This document shows, in pieces, positions 7,965 to 17,348 of a stretch of 64,000 nt of DNA. A model generated the notes under the pieces. That model was not told the DNA's origin, searched no databases, and saw only the letters and a program-made list of their open reading frames with translations. Within the stretch, counting starts at the first letter, position 1, and the number at the start of each line of letters is the position of its first letter. The position numbers were made by a program, and so were the translations under genes. The DNA is taken from the NCBI RefSeq assembly GCF_013201725.1, contig NZ_CP053835.1, positions 2,294,001 through 2,358,000 of the forward strand, read 5' to 3'. The DNA comes from Arcobacter defluvii. GTDB taxonomy: Bacteria > Campylobacterota > Campylobacteria > Campylobacterales > Arcobacteraceae.

Positions 7965-10814
7965 TTGAAAATCATATCTCTATTTTTACTAATGATTTCT
8001 TTTTTATACTCAAATGAACTAACTCCTATTTCAATTCAGTTGAAATGGAAACATCAATTCCAATTTGCAGGATTTTATGTAGCAAAAGAGTTAGGAATTT
8101 ATGAGAAATATGGTTTAGATGTAAATTTCAAAGAGTTTGATGGAAAATTTGATCCACTAAATACAGTATTAACAAATCAAAATAATTTTGGAATAGATGA
8201 TTCTTCATTAATTTATCATAAATTAAATGGAGCAGATATTGTAGCTATTTTTTCAGTTTTCAAATCTTCACCAATTGCCTTATTTACTCAAAAAGAGTTA
8301 GATACTTTAACTTCTTTAAAGAATAAAAATATAGAGTTTGCTAAAAATGAAATTTCAAATATTTCAATAAATGCTATTTTAAAAAGTCAAGATATTCATG
8401 TAAATGCAAAAGAACATACTTTTTATTCCAAAAGTTTTATAGAGAAAGAATCAGATGCAATTGTTGGATATTTATCTAATCAAGCTTATTTTTTAGAAAA
8501 AGAGAATATAAAATATAATACTTTCCTTCCAAAAGATTATGGATTTGATTTTTATGGTGATATGGTTTATACCTCAACACAATTTGCAAAACAAAATCCT
8601 AAAATTGTAAAAGATTTTATTGAAGCTACAAAAGAAGGTTGGATATATGCTTTTAATAATATTCCTTTTAGTGTAAACCTAACCTATGAAAAATATAACA
8701 CTCAAGAAAAATCAAAAGAAGCTCTAACTTATGAAGCAAATATTTTAAAATCTTTTAGCAGTTATTCTAAAAAAGATTTTGGAAATATTGATAAATCAAA
8801 AATCAAAGAGATGGCAAATACAATATCTTTGATTTATCCACAAAAATTTAAAAATATGAATTTAGATGATTTTATTTGGAATGAAAAAGAGGCATTAAAT
8901 GATTTTTATAAAAACTATTATCTAACAAAAAATAAAGAATTTACTGTTTGCATACAAGATAGTTCTTTTCCTATAGATGGAATAGATGAAAATAATAAAT
9001 TAATAGGAATATCTGGAGAAATTTTAAATAATATTGCAGAAAAATTTCAATTTATATTAAAACCAATAAAAATAGATGATTATAAAAAGAATATTCAAAA
9101 TGTCTTAGATAATAAATGTGATATTGTAACTATCACTGCTGAAGATTCTTACAAATACTATAAAATTATGGATAGAAGTAATTTTTATTTAAAATCAAAT
9201 TTAGTAATTATTACAAAAATAGATAAACCTTTTATTGAAAATAATATATTAGAAAATAAAAAGTTTGTTACAAGATATAGTGTATTTAAAGATTATTTAA
9301 CTTCACACTATTTGGGCACAAATATTTTAGTTGAAAATGATTTAGAAAAAATTATTTCAATGCTAAAAGATGATGAAGTAGATGGTTTTATAACAGACAA
9401 TATAACAGTTGATAGATTAATTCAAAAATTTGGATATGGAGAATTTAAGATTTCAGGATTTTTGAATCATATTGAACCAATAAAAGGTGCTTTTGCCATC
9501 AAAAAAACTAAACCCGAATTAAAAGAAATTATCAATTTTGGATTAGAAAATTTTTCACATGAAGACATTGAACAAATAGAAGAAAAATATAAAGTTACAA
9601 GATATAAAGAAGTTATTAATAAAGATTTAATTTGGAAAATATTTTATACATTTTTATTTATCTTAATTACTATTTTATTTTTTGTAGTTTTTCTAAAAAG
9701 AAAAAATGACGAATTAAATGAGTGGCTTAATTCTACAATAGAAGGTGTTGCTCTATTTGATAATGGAAAACTTTTTAAAGCAAATAATCAACTTCTAAAA
9801 ATTCTAGGTTATGATAATTTTAAAGAAATTTATAATAAATCATATTCTGATTTTGTTGCTACAAAAGATTATCATATCATAAAACAAAAACTTAAAAATG
9901 ACCAAGAACCTTATGAATTAACTTTTGTTAAAAAAGATGGAACTTTAATAGATGGATTAGTAAAAGGTCATAATATAAAAAATTCAAATAAAAGAATTAG
10001 TACAATCATAGATATTAGTGAACTAAAAAATACTCAAAGAAAATTAGCTGAATTAAATTTAAATCTTGAAGAAAGAATAAAAGAAGAATTACAAAAAAAT
10101 CACGAACAAAAAGCAATTATGTTCCAACAAGCAAAACTTGCTGAAATGGGGTCAATGATGAATATGATTGCACACCAATGGAGACAACCTCTAAATAATA
10201 TTTCACTAATAGTAAACACAATAATCATAAAACATAAAAAAGAGAATTTATCAACTGAAACTCTAAATAATCTAAAAATAAATTTCAAACAACAAATAGA
10301 TTATTTATCAAATACAATAGATGATTTCCAAAATTTCTTTAAACCAAAAAAAGATAAAGAATTTTTTGTTTTAAAAGAGGTGATTCTATCTACTTATAAT
10401 CTTATTAAACCTATATTTGAAAGTAATCGTATAAAGTTTAATTTTTATTCAAATATCTCTGATGTGACTTATTATGGTTATAAAAATGAACTATACCAAG
10501 TAATATTAACTATTTTTAATAATTCAATTGATGCTTTTAAAGAAAATGATTATTTAAATAAAACAGTTGATGTGACATTAGAAGAGAATGAAAAAAATCT
10601 AATAATTAAAGTAAAAGATAATGCTGGTGGAATAAAAGATGAACTTTTAGAAAAAATATTTGATTTATATTTTTCAACAAAAACTAAAAAAAATGGTACA
10701 GGTTTGGGACTTTATATAAGTAAAACTATTATAAATAGACATTTTAAAGGAGAGATAAAAGCTTCAAATATAGATAATGGACTTGAAATAATTATAACTT
10801 TTCCTAAAAATTAA
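7965..10814 (+). CDS. Sensor histidine kinase with NMT1-type and SBP-type periplasmic domains plus PAS
   Basis: A 949-residue protein starting at TTG behind AAAGGAAT. A signal peptide (1-17) precedes an NMT1/ThiY-like binding domain (about 20-320) whose start, IQLKWKHQFQFAGFYVAKE, is typical. A second solute-binding module of the family-3/BvgS type lies at about 325-535. A membrane helix follows at about 550-575, then one PAS domain (about 580-690), a coiled linker, and the kinase core with the H-box IAHQWRQPLNNIS (His near 736), NNSIDAF, DNAGGI and GTGLGLYISK. It probably senses a small molecule in the periplasm and phosphorylates an unlinked regulator; the regulator at 3111-3776 is the nearest candidate. 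The ligand is unknown. Confidence 0.87.
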   Translation: MKIISLFLLMISFLYSNELTPISIQLKWKHQFQFAGFYVAKELGIYEKYGLDVNFKEFDGKFDPLNTVLTNQNNFGIDDSSLIYHKLNGADIVAIFSVFKSSPIALFTQKELDTLTSLKNKNIEFAKNEISNISINAILKSQDIHVNAKEHTFYSKSFIEKESDAIVGYLSNQAYFLEKENIKYNTFLPKDYGFDFYGDMVYTSTQFAKQNPKIVKDFIEATKEGWIYAFNNIPFSVNLTYEKYNTQEKSKEALTYEANILKSFSSYSKKDFGNIDKSKIKEMANTISLIYPQKFKNMNLDDFIWNEKEALNDFYKNYYLTKNKEFTVCIQDSSFPIDGIDENNKLIGISGEILNNIAEKFQFILKPIKIDDYKKNIQNVLDNKCDIVTITAEDSYKYYKIMDRSNFYLKSNLVIITKIDKPFIENNILENKKFVTRYSVFKDYLTSHYLGTNILVENDLEKIISMLKDDEVDGFITDNITVDRLIQKFGYGEFKISGFLNHIEPIKGAFAIKKTKPELKEIINFGLENFSHEDIEQIEEKYKVTRYKEVINKDLIWKIFYTFLFILITILFFVVFLKRKNDELNEWLNSTIEGVALFDNGKLFKANNQLLKILGYDNFKEIYNKSYSDFVATKDYHIIKQKLKNDQEPYELTFVKKDGTLIDGLVKGHNIKNSNKRISTIIDISELKNTQRKLAELNLNLEERIKEELQKNHEQKAIMFQQAKLAEMGSMMNMIAHQWRQPLNNISLIVNTIIIKHKKENLSTETLNNLKINFKQQIDYLSNTIDDFQNFFKPKKDKEFFVLKEVILSTYNLIKPIFESNRIKFNFYSNISDVTYYGYKNELYQVILTIFNNSIDAFKENDYLNKTVDVTLEENEKNLIIKVKDNAGGIKDELLEKIFDLYFSTKTKKNGTGLGLYISKTIINRHFKGEIKASNIDNGLEIIITFPKN

Positions 10815-10906
10815 AATTTAATAATTTTAATATTTTAAGTTTTTCTTTAATATCAGTTATTCAGTATCTTAAGGAATGGATATTGCATTATTAAGATAAA
10901 TATAAG

Positions 10907-10931
10907 ACCTAAGTTCTTCATAAACTTGGGT
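10907..10931 (+). promoter_or_regulatory. Hairpin in the leader of the CetA-like gene
   Basis: ACCTAAGTT (10907-10915) and AACTTGGGT (10923-10931) pair over 9 bp, with one G-U, around a 7-base loop. No T-run follows, so it is not a typical terminator. It ends 26 bases before the ATG of the downstream receptor gene and could affect mRNA stability or initiation. Confidence 0.35.
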
Positions 10932-10957
10932 ATTTGATATGAAAGAATAAATTAAAA

Positions 10958-12337
10958 ATGGAAATAAAACGTAAAATAGTAATTTTGTATATTATCTCTC
11001 AAATAGGCTTTATTTTAATTGCTCTAGCAGGATTAAACTCTCAAACTACCCTAGGTATAATCTTAACTCTTCTCTTCTCAACTTTTATAGGAATAATTTG
11101 CTTTTTATTCATAAAATCAACAACAAATGAATTTTATAGTTTTAATAAAAACTTTGAAAACTTTTTAGATTTTTTGACTTCAAAAAACAACAAATATATT
11201 CCTTGTTTAATAAAAGGAAATAGTGAAATCACCCAATTAGATTTAAAACTAAATAATATTTCATTAGAAATTGATAAAAGAATGAAATATGATATGAAAG
11301 TTTTAGGAGAGATTGTAATCACCATGGATAGAGTTGAACAAGGAATTTATAGCTCAAGAATAAATTCAAAAACAACAAATCCAATGCTTATGACATTAAG
11401 AAATACAATTAATAAAATGTTAGATGAAGTAAATAAAGATATGAATGATTTAGTAAATATCTTAGAATCTTATTCAAAAGATGATTTTACTAAGCAAGTT
11501 GATATTACAAATAATGTAAAAGGTGAAATGTTAAAAGTTCTAACAAGCATAAATTTTTTAGGGGAAACTCTTAGTTTAAATGCTAAAAAAAATTTAGACA
11601 ATGGTTTAATCTTAGAAAATAACTCCAAAAATATGTTAGAAACTGTAAACTTTTTTGCTACTAAAGCAACAGAACAAACTTCATCTTTAGAAAAAACTAC
11701 CTTTTCTTTAACTCAAATAACAACCACAACAAAAAACAATACAAAAAATGCACAAAAGATGTATGAACTTGGAAAGATTGTAAAAAAAGCTGTCATAAAT
11801 GGAGAAGTTTTAGCTTCAAAAACTGCTAATTCTATGGATGAAATAAATAAAGAGATAACATTTATAAATGAAGCTATAACAATTATTGACCAAATTGCAT
11901 TTCAGACAAATATTTTATCACTTAATGCAGCTGTTGAAGCGGCAACTGCTGGTGAAGCTGGACGCGGATTTGCAGTTGTTGCAGCAGAAGTAAGAAATCT
12001 TGCAAATAGAAGTGCACAAGCGGCAAGTGAAATAAAAAATATTGTTGAAAAAGCAACAACAAAAGCAAATGAAGGGAAAAAAATAAGTGATATGATGATT
12101 GAAGGTTATGAAGAATTAAATAATGATATAAATCAAACTATAGAGATTATACAAGATGTAAGTAGCTCAAGTAATACACAATTAGAAGGAATTGAAGAGA
12201 TAAATAGAATGATAAATTTATTAAATCAATTATCTTTAGAAAATGTAAATCAAGCAAAAAATGTAGCAAAAATCACAACAACAACTCAAAAAATGGCACA
12301 AGAGTTAGTCTTTGATGCAAAAAGTAAAAGGTTCTAA
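10958..12337 (+). CDS. cetA: CetA-like chemoreceptor without periplasmic domain
   Basis: A 459-residue receptor. Two closely spaced hydrophobic helices (about 7-27 and 31-52) form a membrane hairpin with almost no periplasmic loop. HAMP-like helices and a standard MCP signalling tip ([20 protein letters not shown], near 330) follow. A receptor without a sensor domain followed by a single-PAS protein is the architecture of the Campylobacter jejuni CetA/CetB energy-taxis system, in the same gene order. The next gene is 12 bases downstream. I assign the symbol by architecture and context, not by alignment. The tail has no xWxxF pentapeptide. Confidence 0.75.
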   Translation: MEIKRKIVILYIISQIGFILIALAGLNSQTTLGIILTLLFSTFIGIICFLFIKSTTNEFYSFNKNFENFLDFLTSKNNKYIPCLIKGNSEITQLDLKLNNISLEIDKRMKYDMKVLGEIVITMDRVEQGIYSSRINSKTTNPMLMTLRNTINKMLDEVNKDMNDLVNILESYSKDDFTKQVDITNNVKGEMLKVLTSINFLGETLSLNAKKNLDNGLILENNSKNMLETVNFFATKATEQTSSLEKTTFSLTQITTTTKNNTKNAQKMYELGKIVKKAVINGEVLASKTANSMDEINKEITFINEAITIIDQIAFQTNILSLNAAVEAATAGEAGRGFAVVAAEVRNLANRSAQAASEIKNIVEKATTKANEGKKISDMMIEGYEELNNDINQTIEIIQDVSSSSNTQLEGIEEINRMINLLNQLSLENVNQAKNVAKITTTTQKMAQELVFDAKSKRF

Positions 12338-12349
12338 AAGGAATAACAA

Positions 12350-12745
12350 ATGAGTAGTAATGAGACTATTTTAGATGAATATGCTTTTTTAGTAAGTGAA
12401 ACAAATGAGAAAGGTATTATAACTTTTGCAAATAATGATTTTTGTAAAATTGCTGGTTTTACTTTGGATGAATTAGTAGGAAAACCTCATAATCTAGTAA
12501 GACACCCCGATATGCCAAAAACTGCCTTTAAAGATTTATGGGAAACTGTAAAAAAAGGAGAAATCTGGACTGGTTATGTAAAAAATAGAACAAAAGATGA
12601 TGGTTTTTATTGGGTTTTTGCAACAGTTTATCCTTTTGAAAATTATGATGGAGAAAAAGGTTATTTAAGTTGTAGAAAAAAAGCTTCAAAAGAAGAAATA
12701 GAAGTTTATGAAAAGCTGTATAAAAATTTAAAAGAAAATGAATAA
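12350..12745 (+). CDS. cetB: CetB/Aer-like single PAS domain protein
   Basis: A 131-residue cytoplasmic protein that is essentially one PAS domain. The motifs NDFCKIAGF, LVGKPHNLVRHPDMPK and FYWVFATVYPF match the Aer/CetB branch, which in studied members binds FAD and reports redox state. It has a Shine-Dalgarno (AAAAGGAATAAC) and directly follows the sensor-less receptor, its expected partner. The stop codon lies at the base of a strong terminator-like hairpin. FAD binding is inferred from the family. Confidence 0.75.
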   Translation: MSSNETILDEYAFLVSETNEKGIITFANNDFCKIAGFTLDELVGKPHNLVRHPDMPKTAFKDLWETVKKGEIWTGYVKNRTKDDGFYWVFATVYPFENYDGEKGYLSCRKKASKEEIEVYEKLYKNLKENE

Positions 12746-12781
12746 ATAATCTATGTAATTTAATTTATTACATAGATTATT
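12745..12781. terminator. Long perfect hairpin between convergent genes
   Basis: Fifteen perfect base pairs (12745-12759 with 12767-12781) enclose a 7-base loop, TTAATTT. The hairpin lies between the convergent cetB-like and AEC-transporter genes. The stop codon of the minus-strand transporter sits in the loop and its last codons are written in the stem. It probably stops transcription from both sides, although T-runs are weak. Confidence 0.55.
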
Positions 12782-13635
12782 ATAGGAAGTAAAAATAAAA
12801 TTGCTATTGTACTTGAAGCTGTCATAACTGCAATTTCTTCAAAAGGTCCATTAAATCTTAAAGCAAAAAGATAACTCGTAGTTGCAATTGGCATAGAATA
12901 TTGAATCAATAAAGTATAAATTAAAACTGGTTCAAAATTTCCAAAATAAAAAATAGTATAAACAACTAAAAATCCTAAAACTACACGCACTACTCCCATT
13001 CTAACTGCTTTTATATTTTGCCCTATTTTTATACCAACAAGTGATGAACCAAAAGCCATAAGCAATAAAGGGATTACTATTCCTCCTAACATTTTACATA
13101 CATCTTCTATTATAAAAGGAACTTGTGTATTTGTTCCTTTAAAAGCAAGCGCGAGAACTAAAGCGTATAAAACAGGTGTTTGCAAAGCTTTTTTTAGATT
13201 TAAAGAACTATTTGAAAGCCATAACCCAATAGTAAAATGATAAATATTTATCAAAACTGAAAAGGTAATTGCATAAACAAATGCAGTTTGTCCCAATAAT
13301 ACATAAACAATAGGAATTCCCAAACCACCAGTATTTGGAAAAATAAAACTTTGTAAAAATGGTCTTATTGGTTTATTTTCAAATTTCAAATAAGCTATTG
13401 TTAGAATAGTACAAATAGCAATAATTATTGTTCCGTAAATTAAAATTGTTATTATATTTTCGCTAGTTAAATCTTTATTATTTATTGAAGCTATTAAAAG
13501 AGCTGGTGTTCCTAAATTCATAATTAAAGAACTAATCATATCCTTATCAAAAGGTAACTCTTTTTTTTTCCAATAGTAACCAATAATTATTAGTATTACA
13601 ATTGGCATAAGTTTATTGAACAGCAGTTCTATCAA
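12760..13635 (-). CDS. AEC-family (auxin efflux carrier-like) membrane transporter
   Basis: A 291-residue integral membrane protein with about ten predicted helices. Family signs are the N-terminal helix with PIVILIIIGYYW, LIMNLGTPALLI near 35-50, and FPNTGGLGIPI near 98-108. Members export or take up organic acids such as malate or malonate in bacteria; the substrate here is unknown. The likely start is TTG with AAGGATT upstream. It is divergent from a LysR-type regulator, the usual arrangement of a transporter and its regulator. Confidence 0.8.
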   Translation of the reverse strand: MIELLFNKLMPIVILIIIGYYWKKKELPFDKDMISSLIMNLGTPALLIASINNKDLTSENIITILIYGTIIIAICTILTIAYLKFENKPIRPFLQSFIFPNTGGLGIPIVYVLLGQTAFVYAITFSVLINIYHFTIGLWLSNSSLNLKKALQTPVLYALVLALAFKGTNTQVPFIIEDVCKMLGGIVIPLLLMAFGSSLVGIKIGQNIKAVRMGVVRVVLGFLVVYTIFYFGNFEPVLIYTLLIQYSMPIATTSYLFALRFNGPFEEIAVMTASSTIAILFLLPIIIYVIN

Positions 13636-13726
13636 CTAAAATCCTTCATAATTTTTTGAAACTATAAACAATTTACAATATAATGTCAAATAATACAAAA
13701 TAATACACTACATAATGGATAGTAAT

Positions 13727-14545
13727 ATGGAATCAACTTTATTAAGAGTGTTTGTAAGTGTTGCAAATAAAAAATCTATCTCTTTAGCAGCACTTGAACT
13801 TAACTTTACTCAATCAAATGTAACTCTAAGAATAAAACAATTAGAAAAAAATTTAGGATATTTACTTTTTCATAGAGTACCAAGTGGTGTAATTCTTACA
13901 AAAGAGGGAGAAAAACTCTATCCACTTGCAAGTGAAATTGTAAAAAAAGTTGAAGTTGCTGAACTTAAAATGAAAAATTTAACCCATCAAGAAACACTTA
14001 GAATTGGTTCTGGACAAGCAAATGTAGCTTTGAGATTATTGGCTTTTATAGATAAATTAAATAAAAAATATCCAAATATACAATTGGAATTTTATGCAAA
14101 TGCAAATCCACAAGTTTTAGAAAAACTTCTTGATTATAAGCTTGATATTGCTTTTATAACTGGAGTTCCAAACCATAAAGACTTGATAATTTTAAACAAA
14201 TTTTATGATGATTTATATATGGTTGAACCAAAAAGTTTGGAGTATAACAACACACTTATCGCATATAAACAAGATAGCACCCACTATAAATTTTTAGCTT
14301 CTTATGAAAAACAAAGAGGAAATTTAGATTTTAAAACAATATTTATAGAAAATTATGAAGTGATGTTAGGTTGTGTAAAAGCAGGAATGGGAAAAGCTTA
14401 TGTTTCAAAAATGATTATTGATAAATATGCTTATACAAATGAATTAAAACTTACAAAATTACCAAATGAGTTAGAAACCCATTTAGTTTGCAGAAAAGAT
14501 TATATTCCTATGATTGCAACTTATTTAAAGAAAATAAAATTATAA
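13727..14545 (+). CDS. LysR-type transcriptional regulator
   Basis: About 272 residues. The N-terminal winged HTH has LLRVFVSVANKKSISLAALELNFTQ (read in parts), a recognition helix and the RVPSGVILTKEGE wing typical of LysR. An effector-binding domain of about 190 residues follows. I prefer ATG 13727, because GGATAG sits at Shine-Dalgarno distance; another ATG four codons earlier (13715) has no such signal. The gene is divergent from the AEC transporter with about 90 bases between them, so that transporter is its probable target. The effector is unknown. Confidence 0.82.
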   Translation: MESTLLRVFVSVANKKSISLAALELNFTQSNVTLRIKQLEKNLGYLLFHRVPSGVILTKEGEKLYPLASEIVKKVEVAELKMKNLTHQETLRIGSGQANVALRLLAFIDKLNKKYPNIQLEFYANANPQVLEKLLDYKLDIAFITGVPNHKDLIILNKFYDDLYMVEPKSLEYNNTLIAYKQDSTHYKFLASYEKQRGNLDFKTIFIENYEVMLGCVKAGMGKAYVSKMIIDKYAYTNELKLTKLPNELETHLVCRKDYIPMIATYLKKIKL

Positions 14546-14704
14546 AATTTTCCAAACTTTAAATTAACAATTTTTTTCTAAGATTTCACAAATGGTCATA
14601 AAATAATTTATCAACTATACAAAATAAATTTTATGTACAAACAGTCTTTTCCTACTAATTTTCTGAATGTAATCTCTAAATTTAATAAGAAGTGACCATT
14701 TTGT

Positions 14705-15571
14705 TTAATACAAATTTTTATTTATAAAATAGCAGTTATCCAAATTTGAACTATCTAAGATATAAATTATTGAAACAATCATAATTATAAAAATCAAACA
14801 ACCCCAAATATAACCTTTTTCTGAAAAACTTTTAAAAATATTTCTATTTTTATATTTTTTCTTTATAAGTGAAGATTTGTTAAATTTTGTCATTACACTT
14901 TCACAAGCAACTTCACAAAGTCCACATTGAACACATCTTATATCAAAACCTGCTTTTATATCAAGGTCATCAATAGGACAGATTTTTACACATTTTTCAC
15001 AACTTATACAACTCTCTTTATCAAAAAACTCAAAAGTTTGTTTTTTCTCTTGTGGCAAAATTGCACTTACAAAAAAATAAGGGCATAAAATAGAACAATA
15101 CCACGCACGAAATACTAAAAATATACTTGTAAATCCTGTTGTTAAAATTCCAACAAAAATTGAAGCTGTATCAAATTTTGTAAAATTTAAAAACAAATCA
15201 ACAGCTGATGTAAAATACGAAATAGTTGAAAATGCCAAAATAAAAGCAAATGACATAATCGTAAAAAAAAGGACAAAAGGATTTTTTAGTTTCATAGCAA
15301 TAATCGAAGCAAGAGAAGTTGGACAAAAATATCCACAAAAAAATCTTGATATTGTTAAATTTAATCCTACTAATAATCCAATAAAAAGAGAAATTACAAT
15401 ATAAATCAACTGATGAGTTGAAGCTTCAAAAGCTATAAATAAAAACTCAAATCTATGAAACTCAAAATTGAACATCAACAAATGAATATCATTAAAACTT
15501 AACCATGGAAATAGAATATACAAAAAAAAGGTAATCAATAATGATGGAGCTAAAATCTGTTTTTTTGCCAT
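14705..15571 (-). CDS. Membrane 4Fe-4S ferredoxin of NapH/CcoG type
   Basis: A 288-residue protein with about four to five membrane helices, a CGYFCPTSL motif near 92, a second Cys motif YCSILCPYF near 155, and two C-terminal 4Fe-4S sites: CISCEKCVKICP and CVQCGLCEVACE. A last hydrophobic helix lies near the C-terminus. The arrangement matches the NapH/CcoG/RdxA group, which passes electrons or assists maturation of membrane redox enzymes. Its start overlaps the thioredoxin-like gene by 22 bases. As the last gene of the bd-like cytochrome operon it probably serves that complex. Confidence 0.8.
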   Translation of the reverse strand: MAKKQILAPSLLITFFLYILFPWLSFNDIHLLMFNFEFHRFEFLFIAFEASTHQLIYIVISLFIGLLVGLNLTISRFFCGYFCPTSLASIIAMKLKNPFVLFFTIMSFAFILAFSTISYFTSAVDLFLNFTKFDTASIFVGILTTGFTSIFLVFRAWYCSILCPYFFVSAILPQEKKQTFEFFDKESCISCEKCVKICPIDDLDIKAGFDIRCVQCGLCEVACESVMTKFNKSSLIKKKYKNRNIFKSFSEKGYIWGCLIFIIMIVSIIYILDSSNLDNCYFINKNLY

Positions 15572-16023
15572 AAGTCTATCCTTTGTTCAGGTGGTAAAGT
15601 ACCATTTTCATATAGATTGTTTTTTAGATTATTTATTAATCTACTAATCAGATTTTCGTTAAAAGTGTGATATTTTTTTACAAGTTCACTTTTTTTATCA
15701 AAAATCAAAATATAAGGCACACTTTTTGTCACTCCAAAATTTTTAGAATCATTAAGTGAAATAGAGATTGTTTTTAGATTAGAAGTTTGTTTTATTGAAG
15801 TTGGGATATCTTCATCTACGAAAAGTAAAGTTATAAAAATCTCACTATTTTTTTCTCCTAAAGAGACTAAATAATCATTTGTTTTAATACAAACAGGACA
15901 CCATGAAGTTACAAAAGCAACTATATTTATTTTATCTTTTTCTATATTTTCAAAAGAAAAAGAGGTAGCAAAAGCCACCTCTTTTAATATAAAAAATAGA
16001 AAAATTATCTTGAGAATTTTCAT
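15550..16023 (-). CDS. Exported thioredoxin-like protein
   Basis: A 157-residue protein with a signal peptide (1-19), a thioredoxin active site SWCPVC (Cys42/Cys45) and the cis-Pro loop SVPYILIF near 110. Periplasmic CxxC proteins of this kind reduce apocytochrome cysteines or other substrates before heme attachment. It overlaps the cytochrome subunit upstream by 4 bases and the ferredoxin gene downstream by 22. Its neighbours carry CxxCH sites, so a role in assembling this complex is a reasonable inference. Confidence 0.8.
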   Translation of the reverse strand: MKILKIIFLFFILKEVAFATSFSFENIEKDKINIVAFVTSWCPVCIKTNDYLVSLGEKNSEIFITLLFVDEDIPTSIKQTSNLKTISISLNDSKNFGVTKSVPYILIFDKKSELVKKYHTFNENLISRLINNLKNNLYENGTLPPEQRIDLWQKNRF

Positions 16024-17348
16024 TTATTTGTATCTTTTAAAGAAAGAATCCAATCTACAAGTATTAGAGCTTCATCTGCTGTTATATCTTGTGCTGGCAT
16101 TGGAATAACATCATATTTATTTGCACTTCCATATTGAATAGAGTGAATTAAAACATCTTTGTTTCTTTCTTTGTTTGAAACTTCTAAATAAGAAGGTCCA
16201 ACTAATTTAACATCCACACTATGACAAGCTAAACACCCTTTTGATTCAGCTAAAATTACTGGATTTTTTAAATCCATTGCAGGTTTATTAGCTAATTCTT
16301 CTTTATATTTTTTATATTCTGCAAGCGATGCTGTCATAAACTCTTCCGTAGCTTGTGCTTGAAGAGCAAGTGGTTCAGCAAAAGATACAACTCTTACACC
16401 TTCTCTTGTTGTTGCCATTAAAAAAATTGAAACTACTACAAGAGCTATTGCTCTTAAAGCTGTTTGAGAAGTTACTACCTCATCATTAAATTTATTTAAT
16501 ACATATAAAAATGCAATAATTAAAAGTATTGAAGAAATAAATGGTAAATAAATAAATCCTGTATGCATTAAAGCTTCACTAATACGTGCTGTAAATACAA
16601 ATGGTAATAAAGGCATTACAACAATATTTAAAGGAGTAGCAAGTAAAAACCATTTTTTACCTTGACTAATTGCGATTTTTCCTACTTCAACCTCACCTTT
16701 TTTTACCCATCTAGCACCTATAAATATCATTACAACACCAGTTGCCATAAATGCTGTTAAAAAGAAATTTAAAAGTCTAAATCCAGTAACAGGAGTAAAC
16801 ATAATGTCCCAAATATTATTTATAGTTGCAAATAATTCTGGTTGCATATAAAGATTTGTCATTGACATAAATACAAAAGGAAGTGTAAAAAACGCTAAAA
16901 CAGCAGATAATCCAATTGCTATATGAAAACCTTTATGATTTTGTAAAGCATGCCATGAAAATTTATAAGCATAAGAAAGTAAAAAGGCAATGATATTTCC
17001 ATAAATAATATGTAAAATATGTGGACTAACTTTCAAAATTGCTGTATAAAAAAATCCTGTAAAAAGTACAGAAATTACAAGTAAAGGAGCAACTCCCCAT
17101 AAAGCACCCATATTTTCTGATACTGTTGTGTAGTTTGTCATTCTATATGCAAACTTATCATAGTTTGAATCTTTTTTAAATACACCCATAATATTATAAA
17201 TAACAGAAGCTGTTGAGGCTCCAATTAACATATATATAAAACAGATATGAACAACAAAAACTATAATTCCCAAAATACTAAAAAACTCTAAAGGAAGTCC
17301 TAAAGTTGGTGTAATTAATGGAATATCAAATGGTAATTTCCAATTCAT
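16020..17348 (-). CDS. Multi-helix bd-like membrane subunit with C-terminal cytochrome c domain
   Basis: A 442-residue protein with about nine hydrophobic helices in the first 330 residues and a C-terminal class I c-type heme domain: CLACH (Cys372) with a probable distal Met in VIPMPAQ. Conserved His residues in the helices (for example HICFIYM near 33, and HILHI) could bind b-type hemes. Layout and operon partner suggest a distant CydA-like subunit of the cytochrome bd superfamily, of the kind that carries heme c (OR-C type). I recognise the group only at this level. The alternative is an uncharacterised quinol:cytochrome c oxidoreductase. Confidence 0.65.
   Translation of the reverse strand: MNWKLPFDIPLITPTLGLPLEFFSILGIIVFVVHICFIYMLIGASTASVIYNIMGVFKKDSNYDKFAYRMTNYTTVSENMGALWGVAPLLVISVLFTGFFYTAILKVSPHILHIIYGNIIAFLLSYAYKFSWHALQNHKGFHIAIGLSAVLAFFTLPFVFMSMTNLYMQPELFATINNIWDIMFTPVTGFRLLNFFLTAFMATGVVMIFIGARWVKKGEVEVGKIAISQGKKWFLLATPLNIVVMPLLPFVFTARISEALMHTGFIYLPFISSILLIIAFLYVLNKFNDEVVTSQTALRAIALVVVSIFLMATTREGVRVVSFAEPLALQAQATEEFMTASLAEYKKYKEELANKPAMDLKNPVILAESKGCLACHSVDVKLVGPSYLEVSNKERNKDVLIHSIQYGSANKYDVIPMPAQDITADEALILVDWILSLKDTNK

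Noticed and set aside
7965-9000. Free-standing ABC-transporter binding protein
   Set aside because: The frame continues without a break through a membrane helix, PAS and kinase core, so it is the sensor part of a histidine kinase.
10870-10890. GGATATTGC as a possible sigma-54 promoter before the CetA-like gene
   Set aside because: The GG and GC elements are 5 bases apart instead of the required 10.
14589-14699. AAATGGTCA and TGACCATTT about 95 bases apart
   Set aside because: The 9-bp complement in an otherwise plain 160-base gap, with AT-rich loops, is compatible with chance; no further structure was seen.
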